The notes beneath the pieces are model-generated. The model did no database searches. It was not told the DNA's origin and worked only from the letters and a program-made list of their open reading frames with translations. A stretch of DNA of 64,000 nucleotides from UBA1573 sp034005165 (GTDB lineage Bacteria > Pseudomonadota > Alphaproteobacteria > Micavibrionales > Micavibrionaceae). Below are positions 55,055 to 64,000 of the stretch, piece by piece (the stretch's first letter is position 1; each line of letters opens with the position of its first letter). The stretch spans positions 1 to 64,000 of the forward strand of contig JAVEVE010000003.1 in assembly GCA_034005165.1 (NCBI GenBank). Direction: 5' to 3'. The translations under genes were made by a program, and so were the position numbers.

Positions 55055-56395
55055 TTATTCTGCGGCCAAAGCCTTCAATTCTCCATGAACCTCAGGGAGA
55101 ACAATTTCCCAGTGTAATGTATTGAAATACCCTTCTGGCTGTACAATAGGAGCCCAGCTCGAAAACTTGCGATGCGTTCTGGAGCACACCCAAAAAGCCG
55201 TCCTCTCTGAGGCATAAGAGCGGTCCATCCACTGACGAATCGCGTCAGGCCGATTGGTTGTTTTTTCTTCCAATGTCACCCACAATTCATAAACCTGTTT
55301 ATCGATACGAACTTTCTCTGCCTTAGAAAGCATCATACGCGCATCCCCCCACAGGCTTTCTTCAATGGCAGCTTTTGCCAATTCAATGTACGAACAAAAT
55401 GCCTCAGGATGGTACTTGGCAAACCCTTCAACCCACTTGAATTTTGGGGATACAGCACCCGACTTACGCAGCGGCATTGTTTTGGCCAACATCGAAATCA
55501 AGTCAGGATGAACAACTCGCTTCCAGGCTTTCAGCAATACGGCCTCGGCACGTTTGCGCTCGTCACGATCCAAAAAGAGCTGCGCAAGCCGCATGACAGC
55601 AGGAACGAAAGTAAAATCCAGATCAACAGCCCGACGATAAAACGCCAAAGCTTCTTCACCGCGTCCCTCTTCCTTGGCCATATCCCCCAGCGCACAATAA
55701 ATCGCGATCCGATCGGATTGCGCCGCTGCCTTGTCGATGACTTTGCGTTTCACAGCCTGATCCAAAGTCACCAGCGCGTCATTCCAAATCGTCATCCGAA
55801 TTTCAAGATCATAAACGGTTTTAAGGAGCGCATAATTTTTCGGATATTTTTTAACAGCCTCCCGCGCCAAAGATAAAGCCTTCGGAAAGTCGGACGCCAG
55901 AATTGCATTTTGTACCAACCCTTGAAGTCCAAGCAAGGATGTTTCTGCATTTTTCAAAAGCAATTGATATGGTTCATCCACATTGGAAAATTTACCCATC
56001 TCGCGCATAGCCTGTGCCTGTAACAACAGAGGCAAGCCTTGCTCATCTGCAGGTAAAAGTTTTTGAGCACGGAACGCCAGATAATTGGCATTCTTATGGT
56101 CGCCTGTAGCCGCTGCCGTAAGACTGCGCAACAAAGCTTTATACCCTTCCGCATGCCGCTTCTGGGAACGGTATCTAAGGAAGGCACTCGGAAAAGAAAA
56201 GATGCGATAGGCCAGACCCGATACAAACACCAGAACAAGGAATCCGATAAAGGCTGAAACAGCCAGGAAGCCCATTTGCACCGTCACATGGTAATCTGCC
56301 CACCCAAGCTGCACCTCACCCGGTAAAGTTGCTAGGTACGTTGCAACACCAAGAATAAGACAAACTTTCAACAGATACCAAATTGTACGGATCAT
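55055..56395 (-). CDS. hemY: HemY N-terminal domain-containing protein
   Basis: The 446-residue membrane protein has two N-terminal helices (about 5-21 and 38-62) followed by TPR-like repeats that face the periplasm (for example SDRIAIYCALGDMAKEEGRG and EEALAFYRRAVDLDFTFVPA). HemY of the hemCDXY operon is thought to be linked to late haem synthesis or envelope assembly; the reaction is unknown, and this is not the HemG/HemY protoporphyrinogen oxidase. It overlaps the upstream mitofilin-like gene stop by one base pair (TAATG). It is the last gene of the hemC-hemD-mitofilin-hemY operon. Confidence 0.9.
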   Translation of the reverse strand: MIRTIWYLLKVCLILGVATYLATLPGEVQLGWADYHVTVQMGFLAVSAFIGFLVLVFVSGLAYRIFSFPSAFLRYRSQKRHAEGYKALLRSLTAAATGDHKNANYLAFRAQKLLPADEQGLPLLLQAQAMREMGKFSNVDEPYQLLLKNAETSLLGLQGLVQNAILASDFPKALSLAREAVKKYPKNYALLKTVYDLEIRMTIWNDALVTLDQAVKRKVIDKAAAQSDRIAIYCALGDMAKEEGRGEEALAFYRRAVDLDFTFVPAVMRLAQLFLDRDERKRAEAVLLKAWKRVVHPDLISMLAKTMPLRKSGAVSPKFKWVEGFAKYHPEAFCSYIELAKAAIEESLWGDARMMLSKAEKVRIDKQVYELWVTLEEKTTNRPDAIRQWMDRSYASERTAFWVCSRTHRKFSSWAPIVQPEGYFNTLHWEIVLPEVHGELKALAAE

Positions 56396-58035
56396 TATTG
56401 GGCGCCTCCGTTAGGCAATTGTTGAGGCATTTGTTGCTGAACAGATTTCGGTACAAAACTTTTGAATTCATTCATCATGGAATTCAAGCCGCCGCCTGTC
56501 GCCATATAAGCCCCGCCTGCACCACCTGATTTCCGCCCCATGGATTGAATCTGTGTCTTGAGTTTCAACAACATGTTTTGCCCCAACATTTGTTGAACCT
56601 GGCGGGCCATGATGGTGGCCTGCGCCTGATCAATAAACGGCTGGGTTTTTTCTGCGGCAGGTCCTTCAATTCCTTGAAGAATAGCGATAGCCCCCTCAAC
56701 ATCCCCCTGATCGAGAAGCTTCTGTGCATCGGCCACTTTGATCTGGGTATCCGTACCGGAAATTTGCTGGCCGTTTTTTTCTACAGTGACAAGATTCCCG
56801 AAACGCGCCAGAGCTTTTTGTTCAATCGAGACATCCTGACCCGCAAGCGAAGCAGCCACAATCTCGCCTGTCATAGAACGAAACTCGGTTGATAATCCTT
56901 GGGGTGTTAGAACTCCACTTTTTGCTTTTGGTGCCAGACGATCAATAGCGGCAGCCAGATCAGGATCATCCTTTGCCAAAGTTGCTTTAAGGATAGTCAA
57001 ATCCTGATCAAAAGATTCGTTGTCGCGCGCCAGAGAATCACGAAGCTGAGCCATACCGACCAACATCACAGCAGCTTTCATATCCTCAGGAGCAACATCT
57101 TTGAATGTCGCAGCAATTGCAGGATCATTCTCTTTCAACTGGGTTAGAACAGACTCGATATCCGTCTCGCCAGCTCCTTCCGGCAAAGAAACTGCAGAGG
57201 CCAATTGTCCGATAATTACTTCAACCTGCGCACTCCCTTCCGGTGAGTTTTGCAAATTTTCGAAACGCAACATCAAATCTTGTAATCCCATGGATTTGGC
57301 TTGTGCCACCATGGTCTGCATATGTTGTTCTATCTTGGCTAAACGTTGTTGCATATTGCCGGATTGCAAATCAGCCTGAAGCGCATCAATAACATCCTTA
57401 TAGGACTTCGCCTGCTCGGTAAGTTCCCCGACTTTATTTTGCAAGGCGCTCAGTTGGGCTTGATACTCCGCAGGAATGAGAGACGATGACTCCTGTTGGG
57501 TCGTTTCTTTCATATCGGCAACTTGCTGCTCCAGCTCGGTAATACGCTCTTGCTGATCAGCCAACTTGTTGACTTTAGGAGCAATAGCAAACACAGAGCC
57601 TATAGCCGCAGCAGAGAAAATAAGAACAGCAGAAATAATCAGCGTAGTTTTTGTACCCTGTCCGCTCGACTGCCTCATAATCTGGGAACGTGCGCGAACG
57701 GATTCATCCGTTTCGAAATCTTGGGCATACGGCTTAGGAGATGCGGCAGGACGCACAGGAATTTCTTTTTCACGAACCGTAGGGTTTTGGGAATCCTTCG
57801 CTTCAGGTTGGACAACTCCCTCACCATCCAGAAGATTGCCCAGATCAATTTGGTGAACTTTGGCAGCTGCGATAATATCGTCACGACGATTACCCGGAAT
57901 AGATTGACGTTGTTTCCATCCTTGGACAGTGGTCACGGCAACGCCCATTTTATTCGCCATAGGACGGATGCCTCCGAAACGTTCGATAATTTCGACTGCA
58001 TTATTGATATTGGTATCCGGTTGGTTTGAAGTCAT
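56395..58035 (-). CDS. Mitofilin-like inner-membrane protein with N-terminal HTH
   Basis: The 546-residue protein has a helix-turn-helix-like domain (about 14-65, FGGIRPMANKMGVAVTTVQG then WKQRQSIPGN). A polar linker follows, then one membrane helix (129-152) and a long coiled coil (about 155-260, DQQERITELEQQVADMKETT). The C-terminal mitofilin-type domain ends in a Gly/Gln/Pro tail. The alphaproteobacterial homologue of Mic60 lies here in the hem operon. The HTH would be cytoplasmic and the coiled coil periplasmic. The ATG overlaps hemD by 4 bases. Membrane-shaping is the inferred role; why it should carry a DNA-binding-like domain is unclear. Confidence 0.85.
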   Translation of the reverse strand: MTSNQPDTNINNAVEIIERFGGIRPMANKMGVAVTTVQGWKQRQSIPGNRRDDIIAAAKVHQIDLGNLLDGEGVVQPEAKDSQNPTVREKEIPVRPAASPKPYAQDFETDESVRARSQIMRQSSGQGTKTTLIISAVLIFSAAAIGSVFAIAPKVNKLADQQERITELEQQVADMKETTQQESSSLIPAEYQAQLSALQNKVGELTEQAKSYKDVIDALQADLQSGNMQQRLAKIEQHMQTMVAQAKSMGLQDLMLRFENLQNSPEGSAQVEVIIGQLASAVSLPEGAGETDIESVLTQLKENDPAIAATFKDVAPEDMKAAVMLVGMAQLRDSLARDNESFDQDLTILKATLAKDDPDLAAAIDRLAPKAKSGVLTPQGLSTEFRSMTGEIVAASLAGQDVSIEQKALARFGNLVTVEKNGQQISGTDTQIKVADAQKLLDQGDVEGAIAILQGIEGPAAEKTQPFIDQAQATIMARQVQQMLGQNMLLKLKTQIQSMGRKSGGAGGAYMATGGGLNSMMNEFKSFVPKSVQQQMPQQLPNGGAQ

Positions 58036-58754
58036 ACTTTTTCCCGTAATATAGTTTTTAACTCATGATATAGACCAGATTGGTCTGCTGTACGAGCAAC
58101 ATACACAGACCTCCAGTGGAATTGCGAGACAGAGTCTAACACCTGCGCCGAGAGGCACAAGAGATTTATATCGGAAACGTACATCTCAAGACCATATTCT
58201 TTAATTAAGTCGGCTAGAATTTCGCCGCTCCGCTTGGAAAACAGTGTAATACAGAATAAATTCGGAAAATCGGCGCGCAGGTCATTCGGAAAAACACGTA
58301 CAGCGTCAGCCCTGTACATCACAATCTCTGTCCATTGATACGCAGGATATGTCCCGACAAGATCTCGCGTCACATCTTCCCCGCGCCAATAATGAAGGGT
58401 TCCTGCGGGAATCTCGGACACTACGAGTGCCATCAACTCGTCAACACCACCATTCCCGTTCGTGCGTACATCGCTAAATCCATAGCTCCGCGCTTTTTGG
58501 GCGCTCACATCCCCGACACAATACACAGGACAGGGCAAAAAAGGCGTTACATCCTGTTTTCTGGTCTCGAGAACAGAAAAGACCTGCGCACTGGTAATAA
58601 TCAGGGCATCTGGAATTTCAGAGGGAAGTGCAAACGAAACTGGCTGAATATCAAGAACAGGAAATATAACGGGATCAACACCCAATTCGCGAATATCTTC
58701 GGCAAACGCTCTGGCCTGATCCTTGGGACGCGTGACCAGAACCTTCTTTCCCAT
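58032..58754 (-). CDS. hemD: Uroporphyrinogen-III synthase
   Basis: The enzyme closes and inverts ring D of hydroxymethylbilane. The family is weakly conserved; here KVLVTRPKDQARAFAEDIRE at the start and PCPVYCVGDVSAQKARSYGF in the middle identify it, with FCITLFSKRSGEILADLIKE near the C-terminus. The start is the ATG at 58754, one base after the hemC stop; the frame extends a further 15 codons, which overlap hemC. It has 240 residues. It is translationally coupled to hemC and to the mitofilin-like gene (4-base overlap). Confidence 0.9.
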   Translation of the reverse strand: MGKKVLVTRPKDQARAFAEDIRELGVDPVIFPVLDIQPVSFALPSEIPDALIITSAQVFSVLETRKQDVTPFLPCPVYCVGDVSAQKARSYGFSDVRTNGNGGVDELMALVVSEIPAGTLHYWRGEDVTRDLVGTYPAYQWTEIVMYRADAVRVFPNDLRADFPNLFCITLFSKRSGEILADLIKEYGLEMYVSDINLLCLSAQVLDSVSQFHWRSVYVARTADQSGLYHELKTILREKV

Positions 58755-58755
58755 A

Positions 58756-59685
58756 TTAGAGAATCCCCTCGGGAAGACGTGGCTTAAGACGATGACCAAT
58801 CACTTGCCCCATAGTACGAGCATCCTCGATACTGGCTACAGGACCCGAGATCGAATCTTCAAAAAATTCTGATCCGTCAGGCTGCGCTACAGCAACCTTC
58901 AAATGCATCACCCCATCCATCAAAGTTGCAAACGCGCCAACTGGTGTATGACAAGACCCGTCAAGAACTTGTAACGCCGCGCGTTCGGCAGTCATCACCA
59001 ACGCAGTCTTCGGACATACAATCGCATCAAACAAAGCTGCATTCGCATCATCTCCGACACGAAGCTCAATACCGATTACGCCTTGCCCACAAGCAGGCAA
59101 GAATTGATCAGGGTCAAGAATAGATGTGACATGCTCGCTTAAGCCCAAACGATTAAGCCCGGCCATTGCCAAGAACGTTGCATCAACCATCCCTTGTTGA
59201 AGCTTTTCAATACGGGTCGGAACATTACCGCGAAACGGCACGACTGAGAGATGCGGGTATTTAGCCAGCAAAAACGCCTGACGTCGCAAACTGGATGTTC
59301 CCACCGTTGCACCCTCGGGTAATTCAGCAAGACTCTTATATTTGGCAGACAAAAAAGCATCACGCGCATCTTCACGAGGCAGAAAATGCTCGATCTTAAG
59401 CCCTTCAGGCAAGAAGGACGGCATATCCTTCATCGAGTGAACACCACAATCCACTTCACCGGCCAGAATACGCTGCTCGATCTCATGGGCAAACTGGCCC
59501 TTTCCACCTTTGCTTTCCATCAAACGGGTCTCGCCGTCGGAAGGTTTCCAGTCACCGGACGTCAGAATTTCAACAATTTCAACCTCTAAATCAGGGTGAG
59601 CTTTGCGTAGGGCATCAGCCACCAGATTGGTCTGGGTTAATGCGAGCTTGGAGCCGCGCGTCCCGATACGAAGTTTTTGAGACAT
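58756..59685 (-). CDS. hemC: Hydroxymethylbilane synthase
   Basis: The enzyme joins four porphobilinogen units. The N-terminal LRIGTRGSKLALTQTN, the arginine-rich ARDAFLSAKY and GTSSLRRQAFLL motifs, and the dipyrromethane attachment Cys245 in LDGSCHTPVGAFA are all present. The preferred start is the ATG at 59685, which follows AAAGGG; the frame continues upstream to 59748 without a start signal. It has 309 residues, the normal length. It heads the hem operon and is divergent from tsaD. Confidence 0.97.
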   Translation of the reverse strand: MSQKLRIGTRGSKLALTQTNLVADALRKAHPDLEVEIVEILTSGDWKPSDGETRLMESKGGKGQFAHEIEQRILAGEVDCGVHSMKDMPSFLPEGLKIEHFLPREDARDAFLSAKYKSLAELPEGATVGTSSLRRQAFLLAKYPHLSVVPFRGNVPTRIEKLQQGMVDATFLAMAGLNRLGLSEHVTSILDPDQFLPACGQGVIGIELRVGDDANAALFDAIVCPKTALVMTAERAALQVLDGSCHTPVGAFATLMDGVMHLKVAVAQPDGSEFFEDSISGPVASIEDARTMGQVIGHRLKPRLPEGIL

Positions 59686-59830
59686 AATGCCCTTTAATGC
59701 CTTTGAATTATTATGTTTTTTCAAAAATATTCCATAGCGATATACCAAACATTTCCCTTTGGCAACTCCCTCTTACCCTTACCCACAGGAGAGACTTGGA
59801 AAAACGGGTGGGATGCCATATAAGAAAACC

Positions 59831-60883
59831 ATGAATATTCTGGGAATTGAAACAAGTTGCGATGAAACTGGCGTAGCGGTAGTGAATAGCCACCGCGAAG
59901 TCTTGTCGCATATAGTCCTGAGTCAGATTGATACACATCAGGTGTTTGGCGGGGTTGTTCCCGAAATTGCCGCCCGCGCCCATCTCGATCATCTGGACCA
60001 TCTGATCGGCGAGGCGATGAAACAAGCCGGAATCGACTTTTCCGATCTTGACGGCATAGCAGCAACCTGCGGTCCAGGACTAATTGGTGGAGTAATGGTC
60101 GGGATGATGGCAGGGAAAGCCATAGCCCTTGCCCATAACAAGCCGTTTATTGCAGTCAATCATCTGGAAGCTCATGCCTTGACCCCACGCTTGGTGAAAG
60201 ACATTCCTTTTCCGTATCTTGTTTTACTGGTTTCCGGCGGGCATACACAAATTCTGGCTGCCGAAGATATTGGCATCTATCACCTTTGGGCATCGACCCG
60301 AGATGACGCTGTTGGCGAATGTTTTGATAAATCAGCCAAAATGATGGGCCTTCCCTATCCGGGCGGCCCGCATCTGGAAAAACTCGCGGCCCTATGCCCT
60401 GACCTTGAAAAAGCCAAACAGGACTTTCCCTTCTATATACCGATGAAGGGCAGCAAGGAGATTGAATTCTCTTTCTCGGGCCTCAAGACTGCGATGCGTC
60501 AAGCGTTGGAAAAAAATCAGGATACGCCGGAAACCCGCGCAGGCCTCGCCGCCTCATTTCAATCAACGCTGGCAGAGACACTTGCTTATAGAGCAGGGCA
60601 AGCCATGGAAAGATTCAAATCCCTCTATCCCGATAAAGATTGCCCCGCATTGATTGTCTGCGGTGGAGTCTCCGCAAACAAAACAATCAGGCAAACTCTG
60701 GAAACGACTTGTGCAGGGCGCGGATTTTCTCTTATGGCACCCCCTCTGCAATATTGTACGGATAACGGTGCCATGATTGCATGGGCGGGGGTTGAACTCC
60801 TCAAGGCAGGGCGTATATCATCTCTCTCGTTCAAGGCCCGTCCGCGCTGGCCACTTGAAGAGCTAAAGGATCTAACAACATGA
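59831..60883 (+). CDS. tsaD: tRNA N6-threonylcarbamoyladenosine transferase
   Basis: TsaD transfers threonylcarbamoyl to A37 of ANN-decoding tRNAs. The N-terminus MNILGIETSCDETGVAVV, the metal-binding NHLEAHALTP (HxxxH), the glycine-rich LVSGGHTQ and the third metal ligand region CTDNGAMIAWAG are intact. The family starts at the ATG 59831; the frame is open to 59759, and a second ATG at 59813 is possible. It overlaps gpsA by 4 bases, and the EVE gene follows gpsA. The pair with gpsA is a common alphaproteobacterial arrangement. Confidence 0.97.
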   Translation: MNILGIETSCDETGVAVVNSHREVLSHIVLSQIDTHQVFGGVVPEIAARAHLDHLDHLIGEAMKQAGIDFSDLDGIAATCGPGLIGGVMVGMMAGKAIALAHNKPFIAVNHLEAHALTPRLVKDIPFPYLVLLVSGGHTQILAAEDIGIYHLWASTRDDAVGECFDKSAKMMGLPYPGGPHLEKLAALCPDLEKAKQDFPFYIPMKGSKEIEFSFSGLKTAMRQALEKNQDTPETRAGLAASFQSTLAETLAYRAGQAMERFKSLYPDKDCPALIVCGGVSANKTIRQTLETTCAGRGFSLMAPPLQYCTDNGAMIAWAGVELLKAGRISSLSFKARPRWPLEELKDLTT

Positions 60884-61869
60884 GTAAAATCGCCATCATC
60901 GGATCTGGCGCATGGGGTACAGCCCTGGCACAATGTTATGCGACCGCAGGTCACGATGTGGATCTGTGGTGTCGGGATCGTGAGCAAGCCCGCGCCATGA
61001 CTGAAAGCGGCGAAAACGCAAAACACCTTGCAGGAATAAAACTCCACAATAACATCGACATCAAAACAGACCTTTCTGAAGTCGTAACAGCAGATGTCAT
61101 CTTGAATGTGACCCCTGCCCAATATCTGCGCGACAACCTGAAAAAAATTGCCCCTTTATTGCGCGATAATGAAGTGATGGTAATTTGTGCCAAAGGCATT
61201 GAAATATCGAGCCACCGGCTTTTGTCGGATGTTGCAAAAGAAGAATGTCCGAAAGCACGCATAGCGCTTCTCACGGGACCGAATTTTGCACGTGATATAG
61301 CACGTGGCTTACCCAGTGCCTCAACTCTTGCTGCAGATCGCGAGACAGGACAATTTCTTGTAGACAAACTTACGGCACGCAACCTACGCCTATACACAAC
61401 AACGGACATAATCGGAGCACAAATCGGAGGCGCCATCAAAAATGTTATCGCCATCGCCTGCGGTATATGTCACGGCCTCGACTTGGGAGAAAGCGCTCGC
61501 GCAGCCCTTGTGACGCGAGGCTTAGCAGAGATAGCTCGACTTGCGGAGGTCATGGGAGGAAAACGGGAAACCTTGATGGGCCAATGCGGCATTGGTGATT
61601 TGATGCTCACCTGTTCCAGCATGCAATCCCGTAACTTTTCTTGCGGCGCTGAGCTCTCCAAGGGCAAAACCCTCGAACAAATTATGGCAGAGCGTAATAG
61701 TGTCACTGAAGGCGTAACTACCGCCAGAGCCGCCTATGAGCTGGCTAAATCCAAACAAATCGATATGCCCGTAACAACCGCTATATACAAATGCCTTTAC
61801 GAAAATATTTCAATCAAGGATGCGTTGGACCAAATTCTCAATCGCCCGTCCCGGCATGAGCACGAATAG
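60880..61869 (+). CDS. gpsA: Glycerol-3-phosphate dehydrogenase [NAD(P)+]
   Basis: The enzyme makes sn-glycerol 3-phosphate for phospholipids. The dinucleotide motif is IIGSGAWGTALAQCYA (4-19). The catalytic lysine lies in IGGAIKNVIAIACGI, and the substrate region LMLTCSSMQSRNFSCGAELS follows. The 329 residues are normal. The ATG overlaps the tsaD stop by 4 bases, giving translational coupling. Confidence 0.97.
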   Translation: MSKIAIIGSGAWGTALAQCYATAGHDVDLWCRDREQARAMTESGENAKHLAGIKLHNNIDIKTDLSEVVTADVILNVTPAQYLRDNLKKIAPLLRDNEVMVICAKGIEISSHRLLSDVAKEECPKARIALLTGPNFARDIARGLPSASTLAADRETGQFLVDKLTARNLRLYTTTDIIGAQIGGAIKNVIAIACGICHGLDLGESARAALVTRGLAEIARLAEVMGGKRETLMGQCGIGDLMLTCSSMQSRNFSCGAELSKGKTLEQIMAERNSVTEGVTTARAAYELAKSKQIDMPVTTAIYKCLYENISIKDALDQILNRPSRHEHE

Positions 61870-61898
61870 TCCCTCGATCAAACAGGAGAACAAAGAGA

Positions 61899-62300
61899 AT
61901 GGCATATTGGCTGATGAAATCCGAACCCAATGTCTTCGGATGGGAAGATCTCAAGGAAAAAGGGACAGCTCCATGGGATGATGTGCGCAATTATCAGGCC
62001 CGCAACAACATGAAAGCCATGAAAAAAGGTGAACAGGTTTTCTTTTATCATTCTAACATCGGCAAAGAAATTGTCGGCATCATGGAAGTCGTGCGGGAAC
62101 ATTACCCTGACCCTTTGGATGAACGATTCGTACTGGTTGATATGAAATGTAAGAAAGCTTTTAAGAACCCTGTTTCTCTGTCTGACATCAAAGCAGATCC
62201 GCGCCTTCAAAATATCGCGTTAATCCGCCAATCCCGCCTATCTGTAATGCCGATTACGGATGAGGAATGGAAAATTCTTTGCCAAATGGGCGATATCTGA
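61899..62300 (+). CDS. EVE domain protein
   Basis: The 133-residue EVE domain is of the family related to PUA/YTH folds. The motifs MAYWLMKSEPNVFGWEDLKE, GTAPWDDVRNYQARNNMKAM, GEQVFFYHSNIGKEIVGIM and IRQSRLSVMPITDEEW are diagnostic. EVE domains recognise modified nucleotides or RNA, and this short bacterial type (thymocyte nuclear protein 1-like) has no assigned reaction. The ATG follows AGGAGAACAAAGAGA. It stands 29 bases after gpsA and is probably co-transcribed. Confidence 0.95.
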   Translation: MAYWLMKSEPNVFGWEDLKEKGTAPWDDVRNYQARNNMKAMKKGEQVFFYHSNIGKEIVGIMEVVREHYPDPLDERFVLVDMKCKKAFKNPVSLSDIKADPRLQNIALIRQSRLSVMPITDEEWKILCQMGDI

Positions 62301-62428
62301 TTTCGTATTAACCCATTTGAAAGACTTATAAAATTCACGGCAAATTGTTGCGGCGCAGAATGCTTTTTACCATCCTATAGCGTATAATTTAAGTATATCC
62401 AATTTTACTCAACTTGCTGGAGTTAGTA

Positions 62429-64000
62429 ATGTCTTTTGAAGAACGCTTTGAACCGCCTGTCGAACTGGCGAAGACTGCCCATATCAACGCAGAACAATAT
62501 AAGGAATTATATGATCTGTCGGTTAAGGATCCGGAGAAATTCTGGGGGGATATGGCCAAACGGATTTCTTGGGACAAATTTCCGACAAAGATAAAATCTA
62601 CAGATTTCACCGGTGATGTTTCCATCAAATGGTACGAAGACGGAATTTTGAATGCCAGCTATAACTGTATCGACCGCCATATACCCGAGCGCGCCAACCA
62701 GACCGCGCTCATTTTCGAAGGTGACGATCCGTCAGAAGACAAATATGTTACATACGCAGAACTGAAAGACGAAGTCTCGAAACTTTCAAATGCCATGAAA
62801 AAACACGGCGTCAAAAAAGGCGACCGCGTGACGATTTATATGCCAATGGTTCTGGAAGCAACCTATGCCATGCTGGCTTGCGCACGTATCGGGGCAGTCC
62901 ATTCTGTTGTGTTCGGAGGATTCTCACCGGAATCATTGCGGGATCGTATTCTCGATTGTGATTCAACATTCATCATTACAGCGGACGAAGGCCTGCGCGG
63001 CGGTAAGAAAGTTCCGCTCAAAGCCAATACAGATGCCGCACTCAAAAACTGCCCAGATGTCAAAACTGTTCTGGTTTTAAAACGCACAGGTGGAACGATA
63101 GATTGGACTGAAGGGCGCGATGTGTGGTGGCACGATGAAGTGGACAGCCAAAGCACAGATTGTCCACCTGAACCGATGAATGCGGAAGATCCACTCTTCA
63201 TCCTCTACACATCAGGTTCGACAGGGAAACCTAAAGGCGTTCTCCACACTACGGGGGGCTATATGGTTTACACATCCCTCACGCATCAATGGTCTTTCGA
63301 CTATCACGATGGTGATATCTATTGGTGTACGGCGGATGTGGGCTGGGTCACAGGTCATTCCTATATTGTGTACGGCCCGCTCACCAACGGGGCAACATCC
63401 CTTGTCTTTGAAGGAGTACCAAACTATCCGGAATGGGATCGCTTCTGGCAAGTTGTCGACAAGCATAAAGTCAACATCTTCTATACTGCCCCAACTGCAA
63501 TCCGGTCCCTGCTGCGTCAGGGAGACGAATGGGTTCGCAAAGCATCACGCAAGTCTTTACGTATTTTGGGAACAGTAGGTGAGCCGATCAACCATGAAGC
63601 CTGGCTCTGGTACTACCATATCGTCGGCGAAGGCCGCTGTCCGATTGTCGATACATGGTGGCAAACTGAAACAGGCGGACATTTGATTACCCCTCTTCCG
63701 GGAGCAACCACGACAAAACCAGGATCAGCCACACTGCCATTCTTCGGAGTGCAGCCAGCCCTTGTAGACAATGACGGAAAAATTCTGGAAGGCGCAACTG
63801 AGGGAAATCTGGTTATTCTCGATAGCTGGCCCGGTCAGATGCGGACAGTCTACAAAGACCATCCCCGTTTTAAACAGACCTATTTTACAACTTTTAAAGG
63901 TATGTACTTTACCGGAGACGGAGCTCGACGCGATGAGGATGGTTATTACTGGATTACAGGCCGGGTTGATGACGTGATTAACGTCTCTGGTCACCGCATG
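62429..64000 (+). CDS. acs: Acetyl-CoA synthetase (C-terminus outside window)
   Basis: The frame starts at the ATG 62429 behind CTGGAG and is open to the window end (524 codons). It shows the AMP-forming acetyl-CoA synthetase features: GAVHSVVFGGFSPESLRDRI, the ATP-binding loop YTSGSTGKPKG (260-270), VGWVTGHSYIVYGPL (Trp in the acetate pocket), DTWWQTETGG and YFTGDGARRDEDGYYWITGR. The missing C-terminal domain would carry the acetylatable lysine. At 524 of an expected 650 residues, no truncation is visible. The gap 62301-62428 contains only its promoter region. Confidence 0.96.
   Translation, partial: MSFEERFEPPVELAKTAHINAEQYKELYDLSVKDPEKFWGDMAKRISWDKFPTKIKSTDFTGDVSIKWYEDGILNASYNCIDRHIPERANQTALIFEGDDPSEDKYVTYAELKDEVSKLSNAMKKHGVKKGDRVTIYMPMVLEATYAMLACARIGAVHSVVFGGFSPESLRDRILDCDSTFIITADEGLRGGKKVPLKANTDAALKNCPDVKTVLVLKRTGGTIDWTEGRDVWWHDEVDSQSTDCPPEPMNAEDPLFILYTSGSTGKPKGVLHTTGGYMVYTSLTHQWSFDYHDGDIYWCTADVGWVTGHSYIVYGPLTNGATSLVFEGVPNYPEWDRFWQVVDKHKVNIFYTAPTAIRSLLRQGDEWVRKASRKSLRILGTVGEPINHEAWLWYYHIVGEGRCPIVDTWWQTETGGHLITPLPGATTTKPGSATLPFFGVQPALVDNDGKILEGATEGNLVILDSWPGQMRTVYKDHPRFKQTYFTTFKGMYFTGDGARRDEDGYYWITGRVDDVINVSGHRM

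Overview
The window comes from an alphaproteobacterium. The 16S rRNA gene on the minus strand has the short alphaproteobacterial form. The hem cluster next to tsaD-gpsA-EVE and the rsmB-htpX-chorismate mutase-DUF1674 neighbourhood are also alphaproteobacterial arrangements. Base composition is moderate and codon use mixed. Several genes of unknown function together with a free-living metabolic set would fit a poorly sampled lineage such as Micavibrionales, but that placement is a guess.

Region by region. 1-124 is the left end of an IS3-family insertion sequence that touches the stop codon of a chemotaxis transducer. 125-5101 holds signalling genes: an Aer-like PAS protein with its transducer, a secreted unknown protein and a hybrid histidine kinase. 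5177-13381 carries asd, a DUF808 membrane protein, a zincin-like unknown, acnA and two related small-RNA candidates whose terminator loops are pyrimidine-rich. 13480-16705 is an accessory stretch with a structured RNA candidate, two pilin-like membrane proteins, a membrane-anchored partner and two small genes. 16780-31449 is mostly housekeeping on the minus strand: SDR, purF, cvpA, puuD-like, radA, EAL protein, heparinase-like, rpe, a single-module Clp-type ATPase, serB, rsmB, htpX, chorismate mutase and the short sdhAF4-like gene. A third pilin-like paralogue sits between serB and rsmB. 31472-37519 has an ABC exporter, typA and small unknowns.

37597-44253 contains tRNA-Arg, a beta-propeller glycosidase-like gene and a complete rRNA operon read leftwards: two consensus promoters, 16S, tRNA-Ile, tRNA-Ala, 23S, 5S, terminator. 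The flanking complementary segments that form the processing stalks can be read directly. 44415-53348 is a surface-polysaccharide locus: an SLBB export protein interrupted at a run of eight G, two GT2 transferases, a Wzz-like chain-length protein, a GT4 transferase, an O-antigen ligase/polymerase-like protein and a TauE/SafE permease. 53517-64000 has an unknown acidic-linker protein, rhomboid protease, the hemC-hemD-mitofilin-hemY operon, tsaD-gpsA-EVE and the first 524 codons of acs.

The most interesting items are the pair of small RNAs with anti-Shine-Dalgarno-like loops, the poly-G frameshift in the polysaccharide exporter (possible phase variation), the dispersed family of pilin-like proteins, and the palindromic CCTATCC motif array upstream of acnA.
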